Below, one piece after another: positions 15,383 to 24,051 of a stretch of 64,000 nucleotides of DNA. This DNA comes from Bin87 sp965222895 (GTDB taxonomy: Bacteria > Chloroflexota > Dehalococcoidia > Lucifugimonadales > UBA3495). The position numbers and the translations under genes are program-made. The stretch covers positions 744,001-808,000 of the forward strand of contig CBDCVB010000001.1 in the NCBI GenBank assembly GCA_965222895.1. The letters run 5' to 3'. Position 1 is the first letter of the stretch. The number at the start of each line of letters is the position of its first letter. Under the pieces are notes generated by a model. The model was not told the DNA's origin, searched no databases, and was given only the letters and a program-made list of their open reading frames with translations.

Positions 15383-16642
15383 TTACGAGCCGCCTCCCCC
15401 GTCGCCCCAGGCCACTTCCGGCAGGTTGCGCTCACGCCGCACTTCGTTGATGGTCAGAACGCCGCGATCCAGCAGGGCGGTTTCTCTTTGCACGCGGCTG
15501 TTTTCGTCCTCCTGCAACGCTTCGATCACCGACAGGTCGAACTCCACGGTCAGTTGCGGATAGCCCAGGCGCGGCAGCAGCACCCGGTTGAGCTGTTCCT
15601 CCAGAAACCGCACCTCAGGCACGATGGTGTTGCGCCAGAAGATGCGCTCGGCGGCCTGCACGTTGGCATAGGTGGCCCGCTCGAAATCGCCCAGCAGCAC
15701 CTTGGGCACCCCGTAGGTGCGGCTAACCTCTTCCAGACTCCAGCGCAACCCCTGAATGAAGTCCATATCGCGTTGCGACAGGCCCAGCGTTTTCACGTCG
15801 CGGACTGCCGACGCCACCGCTGGCCGGTACGAGTTGGCAGCGCCCTGATAGCGCGACTCCCAGCGGGCGTAGAATTCCTCCAGCTCGGTTTCGTTGAGCT
15901 CCTGGTTGGTCAGCAGCAGGAAGTCGGGGCGCGCCGAGTTGCGCAGCAGGTTTCGGTTGAATAGCAAACCCTCGTGCCCCATATCAGCCGACAGACGGGC
16001 CGGCGCCAGCGGCGACAATCCGGCCAGCTCTTCCATCGGATTGAAGTAACGCAGCCAGACAATCTCGTCGGGCGTGTAAGCCACCGGGGATGCGTTGCCA
16101 CGGTACACAAAGCCCCGCACGTAGCGCTGCCGGTCGGGGATGACAACCATGCGGTCGGGGCGCAACGGCCAAAGCTCCGGCTCGCCATTCGGCCCGCGCT
16201 CAATGGCCCAGAACGCCGCGCCCCACAGACACAGGTAAATCTCGGTGGCACGCCACAAGTCGCCGCGGGTGTACCAGGGATTGACCCGTTCCAGCAGCCG
16301 CACCACCGGATGCGATTGCTCGACGCGTGTGCGCAGTCGGGGTGAGTCGGACGCCCCTCCCCGATAAACCAGCAGCGGCGGACGGGTAATTGCATCTGAG
16401 CGCAGCTTGACGGCAGAGTACACCGACGGCGAGGTCGCCATGTATCGTCCATACTCCGGGCGCGCCCAGCCCTGCGCCTGGTCAATGGCCTGGGCCGGCA
16501 TACGGTCCTCAGCGGGCCGACGGTCAGCCGCCGACGCCCGGTTGGCCCGTTCCACCCGCCGTGGGGGCGAACCATCATCCGCCTCGGCCTCTACCGGCCG
16601 ACGCCGCAGGGCAGCCGGCAATATCTTCCCTAACCTAACCAT
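15383..16642 (-). CDS. Phage portal protein (HK97-type)
   Basis: A 419-residue portal protein, the dodecameric ring through which DNA enters the capsid. It has YSAVKLRSDAI near residue 75, WRATEIYLCLWGAAFWAIER, the WPLRPDRM strand, EIVWLRYFNP, GLSPL and the C-terminal EVSRTYGVPKVLLGDFERATYANVQAAERIFW, the usual signature of Phage_portal proteins. ATG 16642 follows GGGAGGTAA. The C-terminus is short but near-complete. The terminase lies 92 bases upstream on the same strand. The prohead protease and capsid genes that normally follow are not downstream; they are at 36-38 kb. Confidence 0.92.
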   Translation of the reverse strand: MVRLGKILPAALRRRPVEAEADDGSPPRRVERANRASAADRRPAEDRMPAQAIDQAQGWARPEYGRYMATSPSVYSAVKLRSDAITRPPLLVYRGGASDSPRLRTRVEQSHPVVRLLERVNPWYTRGDLWRATEIYLCLWGAAFWAIERGPNGEPELWPLRPDRMVVIPDRQRYVRGFVYRGNASPVAYTPDEIVWLRYFNPMEELAGLSPLAPARLSADMGHEGLLFNRNLLRNSARPDFLLLTNQELNETELEEFYARWESRYQGAANSYRPAVASAVRDVKTLGLSQRDMDFIQGLRWSLEEVSRTYGVPKVLLGDFERATYANVQAAERIFWRNTIVPEVRFLEEQLNRVLLPRLGYPQLTVEFDLSVIEALQEDENSRVQRETALLDRGVLTINEVRRERNLPEVAWGDGGGGS

Positions 16643-16658
16643 ATCTGATTTACCTCCC

Positions 16659-16690
16659 TATCCTGTCCATCCTGTAAATCCATGTCAAAA
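16659..16690. repeat. Dispersed CCTGTCCATCCTGTAAATCCATG repeat
   Basis: A copy of a short repeat whose unit resembles TATCCTGTCCATCC, also seen at 15281-15306 and inverted at 55175-55195. It sits in the portal-terminase gap. The similar unit is widespread in intergenic DNA of many environmental genomes. Confidence 0.55.
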
Positions 16691-16734
16691 ACGTCCCCTC
16701 CCCCGTTACAACAACACCAGTTACAACAGCACGG

Positions 16735-18150
16735 TTACAACAGAGTCGCCGAGTTGGGAGCATGGTCCCAGAACGCCAGCATCAGGGCATCGGCTTTGTC
16801 CGGCGATGGCAGCCCCCGCTTTCTGATGTCGTCCTTGCTTTCCATCAGCATCTTGCCGCCACTGTTGAAGGTGTAGCGCAACGCCGACAGTTCGGCCATC
16901 AGCTCCGGGTCGTGAGGGATGCGGATATTCCGGTGGCTGAATCGCTGGCGCAGCAGCCAATAGCCCTCGGCGCGCCGGTTGGCGCACGCGGTTTCGCGGA
17001 CGGGCGGCAACGCACTGTTGAAGCCGTGAACGGGTATACCCTGTTCTTGCAGCCGGTCAACTACGCCGGAACCCAGGCCAATTTCATCCACGTTCACCAG
17101 GTCGGGATTTCGCTCGCGGACGGCTACTACAACTCGGCCGGCCAGCGCCATCGTGTCGATGTAAGGGTAAACCTGAATGTCCTCGACCACGTTGCCACGA
17201 CGCACCGTAATTACGCTGCGGTCTCTACCGAACCGGGCGACGTCCACGCCGATTACCACCCGCGCCGGAACCGTGGCCGGCATCGCCAACTCCTGGGCGC
17301 CGATTAGCGTGGCATCCGAAGGCCGCGCCGCTGCTTCGATGTCTGCCACGCTGAGCAGACCATCTGCGCTCCGGTCGGGAAATTCACCCAGCACGCGCGC
17401 CCGGAAAACGGGGCTGTCCGATCCCCAAATGGCGACCCGCTCCTGCACCCAGTCCGCAGTGGTCAAACCGGGGATGACAACCTTGCCGGCCAGCACGTTG
17501 GGCGATTCCAGCGCCGATATGGTGATGGTGTGGTAGATGCTGCTCTCCTGATGGAACGCGCGGTGAAACGCGCCGTAGGTGGTGGTGGGGTTGCCGATGA
17601 GCAGCAGCCGGGGGTTGGCGGAGGTCATCAGAGCCTCAACCGCTTCAAAGATGGGTTCAGCGACGCCTTCGGCTTCGTCCACCACCACAAACATATTCTC
17701 GCAGTGGAAACCCTGAAACTGGTCGGCTCCGTTGGCCGACAGACCCAGCGCGTAGCGATCCTGGGCCAACTCCCATCGGGTGTCCAGGAGCCGGCCGCCC
17801 AGCGCATCCGGCGCCCGGCGATGCAGGGCGTGCACCTGACGCCACAGCACATGCCGCACCTGGCGGAACGTGGGTGCCGTGCTCAACACGATGCCGGGGT
17901 CGTGGCCTTGCAGGTACCACAGTATGGCGACCGCAGCCGTAAAATCCTTCCCCAAACCGTTGCCGGATTTCACCGCCACCCGCCGGGAACACGACACCGC
18001 CCGCAGCACGTCGCATTGCTTTTGCCACAGCTGAACGCCCAGCACATCGCTGGCGAACATTATCGGGTCAGGGCCGACCTGACTTTTAGCAATGTCGGCC
18101 CTGACCTGGTTCTCGTTCTGATTGCCGTCGGTCGCGCACGGCAACAGCAT
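16735..18150 (-). CDS. Phage terminase large subunit
   Basis: A 471-residue packaging motor. The ATPase has a Walker A-like KSGNGLGKD (residues 61-69), where the P-loop follows the terminase variant, and Walker B VVVDEA (155-160). The RNase H-like nuclease shows VVIGVDVARFGRDRSVI, LVNVDEIGLGSGVVDRL and a C-terminal DKADALMLAF Asp. The start ATG 18150 overlaps the TAA of the upstream zinc-ribbon gene (TAATG). The open frame continues upstream to 18384 but that segment is read in the zinc-ribbon frame. All catalytic elements look intact, so it was functional recently. No recognisable small terminase is adjacent. Confidence 0.92.
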   Translation of the reverse strand: MLLPCATDGNQNENQVRADIAKSQVGPDPIMFASDVLGVQLWQKQCDVLRAVSCSRRVAVKSGNGLGKDFTAAVAILWYLQGHDPGIVLSTAPTFRQVRHVLWRQVHALHRRAPDALGGRLLDTRWELAQDRYALGLSANGADQFQGFHCENMFVVVDEAEGVAEPIFEAVEALMTSANPRLLLIGNPTTTYGAFHRAFHQESSIYHTITISALESPNVLAGKVVIPGLTTADWVQERVAIWGSDSPVFRARVLGEFPDRSADGLLSVADIEAAARPSDATLIGAQELAMPATVPARVVIGVDVARFGRDRSVITVRRGNVVEDIQVYPYIDTMALAGRVVVAVRERNPDLVNVDEIGLGSGVVDRLQEQGIPVHGFNSALPPVRETACANRRAEGYWLLRQRFSHRNIRIPHDPELMAELSALRYTFNSGGKMLMESKDDIRKRGLPSPDKADALMLAFWDHAPNSATLL

Positions 18151-18392
18151 TAGCGCGGGGACGCCGGCCCGCGACGGGGCGGGGAGCCAGCGGGCAACCG
18201 TCGGCCAACCGCCTCGGCATCCCGGGGCGGATTCGACCGCTCCACGTCGGCGTCGTGGGTAGACAACACATCCTGCTCCGGTGGGCTGAACAGGAACCCG
18301 CACCAGCGGCAACGATACACCGCGTGGTCGCCACCATCCAGCCTGGCCAGTTCCAGCAACCTCTTGCCGTAGCAACGGCGACAATTCAACAT
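18150..18392 (-). CDS. Small zinc-ribbon protein, coupled to terminase
   Basis: An 80-residue protein with CRRC near the N-terminus (MLNCRRCYGKRL) and a second pair, YRCRWCGFLF, a four-Cys zinc ribbon; the rest is basic and disordered. ATG 18392 is chosen since the zinc knuckle begins there; a longer start at 18446 exists. Its stop overlaps the terminase start. Position before the large terminase suggests a role in DNA recognition, as a functional replacement for a small terminase, but that is inference. Confidence 0.6.
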   Translation of the reverse strand: MLNCRRCYGKRLLELARLDGGDHAVYRCRWCGFLFSPPEQDVLSTHDADVERSNPPRDAEAVGRRLPAGSPPRRGPASPR

Positions 18393-18721
18393 GGATAAAT
18401 ACTCCGTGGTGGCGTAGATTCGCAGATTAGCTGCCACTATCACCACCCTAGAGATTGTTCATCCAGAGCGTCAACGGAGCAAAGTCAGCCGGTCCATATC
18501 CAACGGGACGCCGGCCATAGAGCGCCGGCGATAGGGCGCCGGATCAAGCAGGCATACGGTTCCGGGTATGCCGGTTGTTGGCGGGCTGGCGATGTCCGGT
18601 GTTGAGATACGATCCGCCGCCGTAGAATTTTACCCGGCCGGCGCAAAGAGAAACCCCGCCGGCGAAACCGACGGGGGCAAAGAGCCCAACCGGACGCCGG
18701 GTCCGGTTCAGTCAGAGCGAG
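18393..18721. other. Intergenic region with hairpins
   Basis: No convincing gene. It contains GCATAC..GTATGC (about 18551-18570) and repeated GCGCCGG words, and the tandem terminators described separately. A promoter for the zinc-ribbon and terminase unit should lie here, but no clear -35/-10 pair was seen. Confidence 0.4.
18645..18708 (-). terminator. Tandem hairpins after the small acidic gene
   Basis: On the reverse strand a perfect AACCGGAC / GTCCGGTT stem (18688-18708) is followed by CCCCGTCGG / CCGGCGGGG with one mismatch and then TTTCTCTTT. They lie 14 bases after the stop of the 18722-18919 gene and should isolate it from the terminase unit. Confidence 0.6.
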
Positions 18722-18919
18722 TTAGTTGGGATCGTGGCGCGTAACGTATCCTACGACGCGGGAATCCAGAGCTCCTTGCTGGTCACCGAGTACTCCGGCA
18801 TCTGCGTAGGCTACCGCCAGATGAGCGTCTCGTTGAATTTCTTCCCAATCGGTCTCCAACTCGAACTCGTCGCGAAGCTCTTCAAACAGCCGGTCCAGCG
18901 AATCCTTGTCGAACATTTG
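18722..18919 (-). CDS. Small acidic protein
   Basis: A 65-residue protein, strongly acidic in its first half (SLDRLFEELRDEFELETDWEEIQRD), probably helical, unknown family. ATG 18919 is preceded by GGAGGAGGT. The open frame extends to ATGs at 19102 and 19261 with no ribosome sites, so a longer form of up to 179 residues cannot be excluded. It could belong to the phage block upstream of the terminase, or be independent: two hairpins separate them. Confidence 0.45.
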   Translation of the reverse strand, partial: QMFDKDSLDRLFEELRDEFELETDWEEIQRDAHLAVAYADAGVLGDQQGALDSRVVGYVTRHDPN

Positions 18920-19217
18920 GCTTGTTACCTCCTCCAGATTGTCGGCGGCCTCGCGGCTCACCAGTGCTACCGGCCACGGGCCACGCGCCGGGTGTTTCGC
19001 CGCGGCGGCCAGTACACTTATGGCAGCGGATGGTATGTTACCTTTTATCTCTGCCGCCGGCAAGCATTTATCAAAATTTAGCCGGGATTTTTTCGACGCC
19101 ATTCCGTGCATCGACCAGGAGCCTTTCCCGGGGAGCGGGTAGCAGGGCATCATCCGTTGCAACGATTCGCCCTGTTTCAACGAGTGGCTGGGCGGCGTTG
19201 GTGCACTAGCCTGTACG

Positions 19218-19505
19218 CTATTCTTCGCCGTCGGCGACGTGGCGCGCGTCGCGTCTGGCAACTGGCGGGCCAGGCACGACAGCGGCGGCCCGGCGGGTGC
19301 TGGCCCAGTAGATTAGGACAATCCCGGCCGGCATGGCCAGGATAATCAGTCCAATGATGATGACGACGGTTAGCTCAGTGAACCCCAGCGTGTCCAGCAC
19401 CACGTGGTTCAGCGCCTGCATTATCCACTGGAGCAGCGTTGGGTCGGCCTCACCGTGGTGCAGACCCAACGTAGCCAGGACTATGCCCAATGCTACACCA
19501 GCCAT
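19218..19505 (-). CDS. Small two-helix membrane protein
   Basis: A 95-residue protein with hydrophobic helices at about residues 1-15 and 45-68 (VVIIIGLIILAMPAGIVLIYW) and a basic Arg-rich tail. ATG 19505 follows GGAGGCAACAGG. It sits 65 bases after the stop of the MFS transporter on the same strand. Its size and topology also fit a phage holin, and phage genes are nearby, but the location after the transporter argues for co-transcription with that. Function unknown. Confidence 0.55.
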   Translation of the reverse strand: MAGVALGIVLATLGLHHGEADPTLLQWIMQALNHVVLDTLGFTELTVVIIIGLIILAMPAGIVLIYWASTRRAAAVVPGPPVARRDARHVADGEE

Positions 19506-19570
19506 CCTGTTGCCTCCGGGTTTGAGGGACGGAAGCGGGGCGTTACGAGCCGGACGTTAGAAGCGGGACG

Positions 19571-21043
19571 TTAGTAGATGCGGCCCCCGGCCCCGGCTCC
19601 CGCCGTGGCCAGTTGCGCTGAGGGTTGAGAATTGTAGCGGCCGGAGTAGTGGTGCTCATTGATGCTGTAAGCCGCTATGGCCGCCGGAATCAGCGTGAGG
19701 CCGGCAATGAGGAACGGCCAGAAGTAGCTCTGGTCAAACCACTCGTAGGCGTACCCGGCCAGCTGGATGCTGAAGAACGAGCCAATCTGATGCGAGAAAA
19801 ACACCCACCCGCTGATGGTGCCCAGGGCTCGGAACCCGTACACGTCGGCGGTCAGCGTGGATGTTAACGGCACGCTGGCCACCCACGACATACCCGACAG
19901 CATCGCGAATGCCACCAGACCCAACATTGGATAGCCGGCCACCGGCAGGAATACCAGCGCCATGAACGCCACGCCACGGACGGCATAAACTACCGAAAGC
20001 ACGTTCTTGCGTCGCATCCGGTCTCCCATGAACCCGGTGATGATAACGCCGGCGGCGTTCAGACCGGTCATGACCCCGAACATAAGCGCGGCGAAAATCT
20101 TCTTGTCGTCAAAGTTCATCCACAGGAAATTGATCTGGTTGGGCAGAATATCCTCGGCATACGGGATAAAGTGGATGCTCAACAGCCCGGTGGTGATGCC
20201 ACAGACGACGTAGGCCCCGGACAACTGCCACATCGGAGGAGTCCTGAAGCACTGACGCCAGTTGTTCACCTCGTACAACCCGGACCTTCGCTCGGTTGGC
20301 GCCGTGCCAGCCGGCGCGTCTTCAGGGTTCGGGTCGCCGTCCGGATTCAGGCCCAGCGACTCAGGATTGGGTCGCAGGAAATACACCGCCAACGGCGCGG
20401 CGAGGAACACCGACATCGTCCCCAGCAGGAACCACACGGTGCGCCAGCCGGCCAACTCCACTCCGCCGATAGTTATGCCGGAGGTATCAATCACGCCCAT
20501 CAGGTACGCCGCGAAGGGGATCATCAGCAGGCCGCCGATGGAAGTTCCGCAGGCGGCCAGCGCGGTAGCCTTGCTCCGCTTCCGCCGGAACCAGCGCACC
20601 ACCAGGGCTAGCATATTGGTGATAGATGCGGCGCTCAGGCAGGTGTTAATCACAATGGAGAACACCAGGATGAACCACAACAAGTCCAGCGGAATGCTGA
20701 CGACGCCCAGATTCACCATGTATTCAAGGTCCATCATGAACGACAGGCTCATAATGGCCAGCCCCATGATTACCAGACCGACACCAAACACCTTGCGCGG
20801 GCCGTATCGGTCGAAGAGGGCGCCCATGATGGGCTGCATTGCGCCGTTCATCAAAAAGCCGACGGAACCCACCCAGGATATATCGGAGCGATCCCAGCCG
20901 AAGGTGGGTTCCATCTCCGTAATGAACAGTCCAAACCCCTGCCGCCCCGGCACCGACAGGAACGACACAAAGAAACAGGTGGCAACGATGTACCAGCCAA
21001 AATAAAGCGGAGTGCCCACTTGCGCGGCGGATTTGGACGTCAT
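19571..21043 (-). CDS. MFS transporter (monocarboxylate or oxalate/formate-like)
   Basis: A 490-residue, 12-helix major facilitator. The first helix is GWYIVATCFFVSFLSVPGRQGFG, the loop 2-3 motif reads GALFDRYGPRK (family motif A) and the second half repeats it as GFMGDRMRRKN. A hydrophilic central loop of about 40 residues separates the halves. The FGWxxV start with G-x-F is typical of the oxalate/formate antiporter and monocarboxylate group. ATG 21043 follows AGAGGG; an upstream in-frame start at 21106 lacks one. A related transporter lies at 22.5-23.8 kb in the same orientation; the substrate is unknown. Confidence 0.88.
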   Translation of the reverse strand: MTSKSAAQVGTPLYFGWYIVATCFFVSFLSVPGRQGFGLFITEMEPTFGWDRSDISWVGSVGFLMNGAMQPIMGALFDRYGPRKVFGVGLVIMGLAIMSLSFMMDLEYMVNLGVVSIPLDLLWFILVFSIVINTCLSAASITNMLALVVRWFRRKRSKATALAACGTSIGGLLMIPFAAYLMGVIDTSGITIGGVELAGWRTVWFLLGTMSVFLAAPLAVYFLRPNPESLGLNPDGDPNPEDAPAGTAPTERRSGLYEVNNWRQCFRTPPMWQLSGAYVVCGITTGLLSIHFIPYAEDILPNQINFLWMNFDDKKIFAALMFGVMTGLNAAGVIITGFMGDRMRRKNVLSVVYAVRGVAFMALVFLPVAGYPMLGLVAFAMLSGMSWVASVPLTSTLTADVYGFRALGTISGWVFFSHQIGSFFSIQLAGYAYEWFDQSYFWPFLIAGLTLIPAAIAAYSINEHHYSGRYNSQPSAQLATAGAGAGGRIY

Positions 21044-21287
21044 AAGCCCTCTGTCAATCAGGTAGGACGCTGCGCGACGGCGCCAAGCCGCCACGATACG
21101 TTGCAATCATAGCAGGTGAACGGTGGATTTCGCTACTATCGCCCACCGGCTCTCTCTCCCCTCTCCTTTGATGAAAGAGGGCCGGATGATGAAAGAGGGC
21201 CGGAGCAAACTCTCTTGCCTTTGGCAGCTCAGGGTGCCTCACTACCTGTGCCGGCGCTGTCCGGAATTCAGAAATGCCGTCCGTCCC

Positions 21288-21890
21288 TCACTCATCGTCC
21301 CCTTGCGGACGCTGGCGGTGGTGAAAGACGTCGGCCAAGGTGATGGCCAGGCCGGGGAGCAGGGGCGTAGTCAAAGTATCAGCGGCGGCGAGCTGGGCTC
21401 TTTCGGCATAGCCGTCGTTGCTCAATTCCAGCAGTGTTACGGTATCATCGGTCGGAGCGACGATCCAGTATTCACGGACGCCGGCCTCGGCGTAAAGCTG
21501 CCGCTTGCGCACCAGGTCCCGGTTCCGGTCAGACGAAAGAATTTCCACCACGATGTCCGGCGCGCCCTCCACCATGCGGTCGCCCAAAATGGACTCTCGC
21601 CCCTTGAGCACGATGACCAGGTCCGGGGCGAATAGATGCCTCATCTCCGGAAACAGAGTGATGATGACGTCCTGGAAGAAGACGGCTGGCGGTTCGGGAA
21701 AACTATTGAGATAGTTTGCAATGTGCCAGGACAGCCAGAAGGACAAAAAGTTGTGGCCAAGCCGAGGTCTGGGCATTATGTACAACTCTCCGTCGTCCAG
21801 TTCCATCTTGCTCCGGTCATCCGTATCGGGCAAATCAAGGAACTCATCGACGGACAGGCGGATGCCGGCCCGTGGCTTTATGGTCGTCAT
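21288..21890 (-). CDS. Uma2-family protein, tandem copy B
   Basis: A 200-residue Uma2 protein: LSVDEFLDLPDTDDRSKMELDDGELYI at the start, then PDLVIVLKG, GAPDIVVEILSSDRNRD and KRQLYAEAGVREYWIV. It is the same length as copy A directly upstream and nearly identical to it in the first 45 residues and around the VEILSSDRNRD core, but different between. ATG 21890 is chosen by alignment with copy A, with GAGGA 8 bases before; it lies within bases of copy A's TGA, so it is translationally coupled. Function unknown; PD-(D/E)XK fold. Confidence 0.85.
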   Translation of the reverse strand: MTTIKPRAGIRLSVDEFLDLPDTDDRSKMELDDGELYIMPRPRLGHNFLSFWLSWHIANYLNSFPEPPAVFFQDVIITLFPEMRHLFAPDLVIVLKGRESILGDRMVEGAPDIVVEILSSDRNRDLVRKRQLYAEAGVREYWIVAPTDDTVTLLELSNDGYAERAQLAAADTLTTPLLPGLAITLADVFHHRQRPQGDDE

Positions 21891-21891
21891 A

Positions 21892-22494
21892 TCAGTCATC
21901 CTCGCGAAGGGGACGCTGACGGTGGTGGAAAATGTCCGCCAGGGAGATGGCCAGGCCGGGGAGGAGGGGCGTAGTCAGGCTATCGGCGGCGGTCAGCACA
22001 GCCCGCTCCACGTAGTTCCCTTCATCAAGTTCCAGCAGAGTAACGCTGTCAGCGGCAGGGTCAACAATCCAGTATTCCCACACTCCGGCCTCGGCGTAAA
22101 GCTGCCGCTTGCGCATCAGGTCCCGGTTCCGGTCAGACGAAAGAATTTCCACCGCAATATCCGGCGCCCCTTCTGCGTAGCCTCCCACCACAATATCAGC
22201 CCGCGCCCGTAAAATTACAATAAGGTCAGGAACCAGTGTAAGCCCTCGCTCCCGAGACAGAATCGTAACCGCTTCATGGTGCACTTCTGCCGGCGGCTGC
22301 TCAAAAGCATCCACATACATCTGAATGTAGGAGGCCAGCAAGCGCATCAAAAACCGGTGGCCAAAGCGAGGTCTGGGCATTATGTACAATTCTCCGTCGT
22401 CCAGTTCCATCTTGCTCCGGTCATCCATATCGGGCAAATCAAGGAACTCATCGACGGACAGGCGGATGCCGGCCCGTGGCTTTATGGTCGTCAT
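21892..22494 (-). CDS. Uma2-family protein, tandem copy A
   Basis: A 200-residue Uma2 protein with the same N-terminal block as copy B and LTLVPDLIVILRA, GAPDIAVEILSSDRNRD, KRQLYAEAGVWEYWIVD. ATG 22494 follows GGAGGGTGAG. It begins 15 bases after the stop of the MFS gene 22510-23814, so transporter and both Uma2 copies probably form one transcript. The central about 60 residues (MRLLASYIQMYVDAFEQPP) differ from copy B, while flanking DNA is about 98 percent identical by eye over 127 bases. Confidence 0.85.
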   Translation of the reverse strand: MTTIKPRAGIRLSVDEFLDLPDMDDRSKMELDDGELYIMPRPRFGHRFLMRLLASYIQMYVDAFEQPPAEVHHEAVTILSRERGLTLVPDLIVILRARADIVVGGYAEGAPDIAVEILSSDRNRDLMRKRQLYAEAGVWEYWIVDPAADSVTLLELDEGNYVERAVLTAADSLTTPLLPGLAISLADIFHHRQRPLREDD

Positions 22495-22509
22495 GTCAAT
22501 CTCACCCTC

Positions 22510-23814
22510 CTACGCCGCTGCCACCTGATACCGTACCGAGTACTTACGCTCGCGAATAGTAAAGGCGCTGATTGCCGCCGGGAACAGCATCACCGCTGCT
22601 ATTGAGAACGCCAGGATGTAGTCGCCGGTCATTTCGCGCAGGTAGCCGGCCAGCAGGACGCTGCTGAAGCCTCCCAGCTGGTGGAAGAAGAACGCCACTC
22701 CCGAGATGGTGGCCAATGATTTCAGCCCGTACACCTCGGCAGTCAGCGAAGTGGTGAGCGGCGCAGTGGCAATCCACGATAACCCGGCCACCACCGCAAA
22801 CACCAGCAACCCAGCCACGACGGGAATGCCGGGCACCAGCAGCGAGGCCACCAGAATCACGTAGGCGCAACCGCGGCAGAAATACACCAGCGCCAGCCAG
22901 TTTTTGCGGCCTCCGATGCGGTCAGACACCCAACCCGCGCCGGTGGCTCCAATGGCGTTCAACAGCGCCATCAGCCCGAATATCCACGCGGCCAGCACCG
23001 GGTTGATACCCTCCTCCACCGCCATGGGTACGAAGTGCACCGACAGCATGAAGGTGGTGGAGCCGCAGATGAAGTAGGAACCGCTCATCTGCCAGATGGG
23101 CCAGGATCGGAACGCCTGCCGCCAGTGGTTGGCGAAAAGCGGCTGGGTCGGAGCGGCTGGCGCGACGCCGCCCACGGGCGTCTCCGGCACCGGATCGCCG
23201 TCGGGAGTCAGGCCCTTGCGTGACGGGTCATCGTGCAGGAACAGGTAGGCCAGCGGCAACCCCATCCCCAGAATCATCACTCCCAGCACTATCCAGGTGA
23301 GCCGCCAGTCAATCAGAATAATCAGGAACGCCGCCAGCGGCACTAGGATCAGGCCACCCAACGACATACCCGATGCGTTCAGTCCGATGACCAACCCGCG
23401 CTGCCGGCGGAACCATTTGCTGAGCATTGCGCCGGTGTTGGTTAGCGAAGTTCCGCTCTGCCCCACCGCCGACATCACGCCGAAAATTGCGATCAGATAC
23501 CAGACGCTGCCGGTGAAGAACATCAACAGCGTGGCGGCTCCCACGATGGCAATGCCGGACATGACCACAATGCGGACGCCCACCCGGTCGAAGAAGTAGC
23601 CCATGAAGGGTTGGGTTACACCGTTCAGTAGCGCGCCCAGCGCAGCCGCCCAGGAAACGATGGTGCGGTTCCACTCGAACTCGGCTTCCATCGGCACCAC
23701 GAAGGCCCCGAAGGCGTTACGCGAGCCCATGGTCAAAAAGGCAATAAACATACAGGTGGCAACAACAAACCACCCGTAAAATATCCCGGAGCGCGCCGGA
23801 TTACTGGCCGCCAT
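22510..23814 (-). CDS. MFS transporter, second paralog
   Basis: A 434-residue, 12-helix transporter with FYGWFVVATCMFIAF at the first helix, GYFFDRVGVRIVV (motif A) and GWVSDRIGGRKNW in the second half. It shares the W-x-x-F-R-x-x-P-x-W-Q-M-S-G-x-Y segment (SWPIWQMSGSYFICG) with the 19571-21043 transporter, which shows they are paralogs. ATG 23814 follows a GGGGG run. It heads the MFS-Uma2-Uma2 unit. Probable substrate is a small organic anion. The two transporters are not adjacent in tandem but flank the Uma2 pair. Confidence 0.88.
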   Translation of the reverse strand: MAASNPARSGIFYGWFVVATCMFIAFLTMGSRNAFGAFVVPMEAEFEWNRTIVSWAAALGALLNGVTQPFMGYFFDRVGVRIVVMSGIAIVGAATLLMFFTGSVWYLIAIFGVMSAVGQSGTSLTNTGAMLSKWFRRQRGLVIGLNASGMSLGGLILVPLAAFLIILIDWRLTWIVLGVMILGMGLPLAYLFLHDDPSRKGLTPDGDPVPETPVGGVAPAAPTQPLFANHWRQAFRSWPIWQMSGSYFICGSTTFMLSVHFVPMAVEEGINPVLAAWIFGLMALLNAIGATGAGWVSDRIGGRKNWLALVYFCRGCAYVILVASLLVPGIPVVAGLLVFAVVAGLSWIATAPLTTSLTAEVYGLKSLATISGVAFFFHQLGGFSSVLLAGYLREMTGDYILAFSIAAVMLFPAAISAFTIRERKYSVRYQVAAA

Positions 23815-23910
23815 GATGCCCCCATACCCGCTGCATACTGTTGGGGCGGATTGTATGCTCCTGGCGGTGGGGACGCAAGGCAGCCCACCGTCTCACGCGC
23901 TCTCACTCTG

Positions 23911-24016
23911 TCATTGCGAGCGTAGCGTGGCAATCTCGTCGGCGTAGCCAGCGTGTTCTGCGCCACCATCTGCGATGCAACGGAATTGCCACGTCTCCAT
24001 CGCCCCTCGCAATAAC
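23911..24016. repeat. Dispersed GCGAGCGNAGCGTGGCAATC repeat, inverted pair
   Basis: A copy at 23911-23940 and an inverted, degraded copy at 23984-24016 (TTGCCACG..CGCAAT). Others occur at about 39236-39260, 41111-41137 and 46717-46863. This repeat type is spread through many bacterial genomes and can form a hairpin when paired as here. It lies between an MFS gene and a Uma2 gene. Confidence 0.65.
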
Positions 24017-24051
24017 ATCATAAAGTGGGCACGCGTGAGACTGCGCTATAG

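Noticed and set aside
19218..19505. Phage holin next to the terminase block
   Set aside because: Size and topology fit, but it lies after an MFS gene and away from lysis genes; left as hypothetical.
23911..24016. Inverted repeat taken as a possible CRISPR or IS end
   Set aside because: No regular spacing, no cas genes and no transposase; it is a dispersed short repeat.
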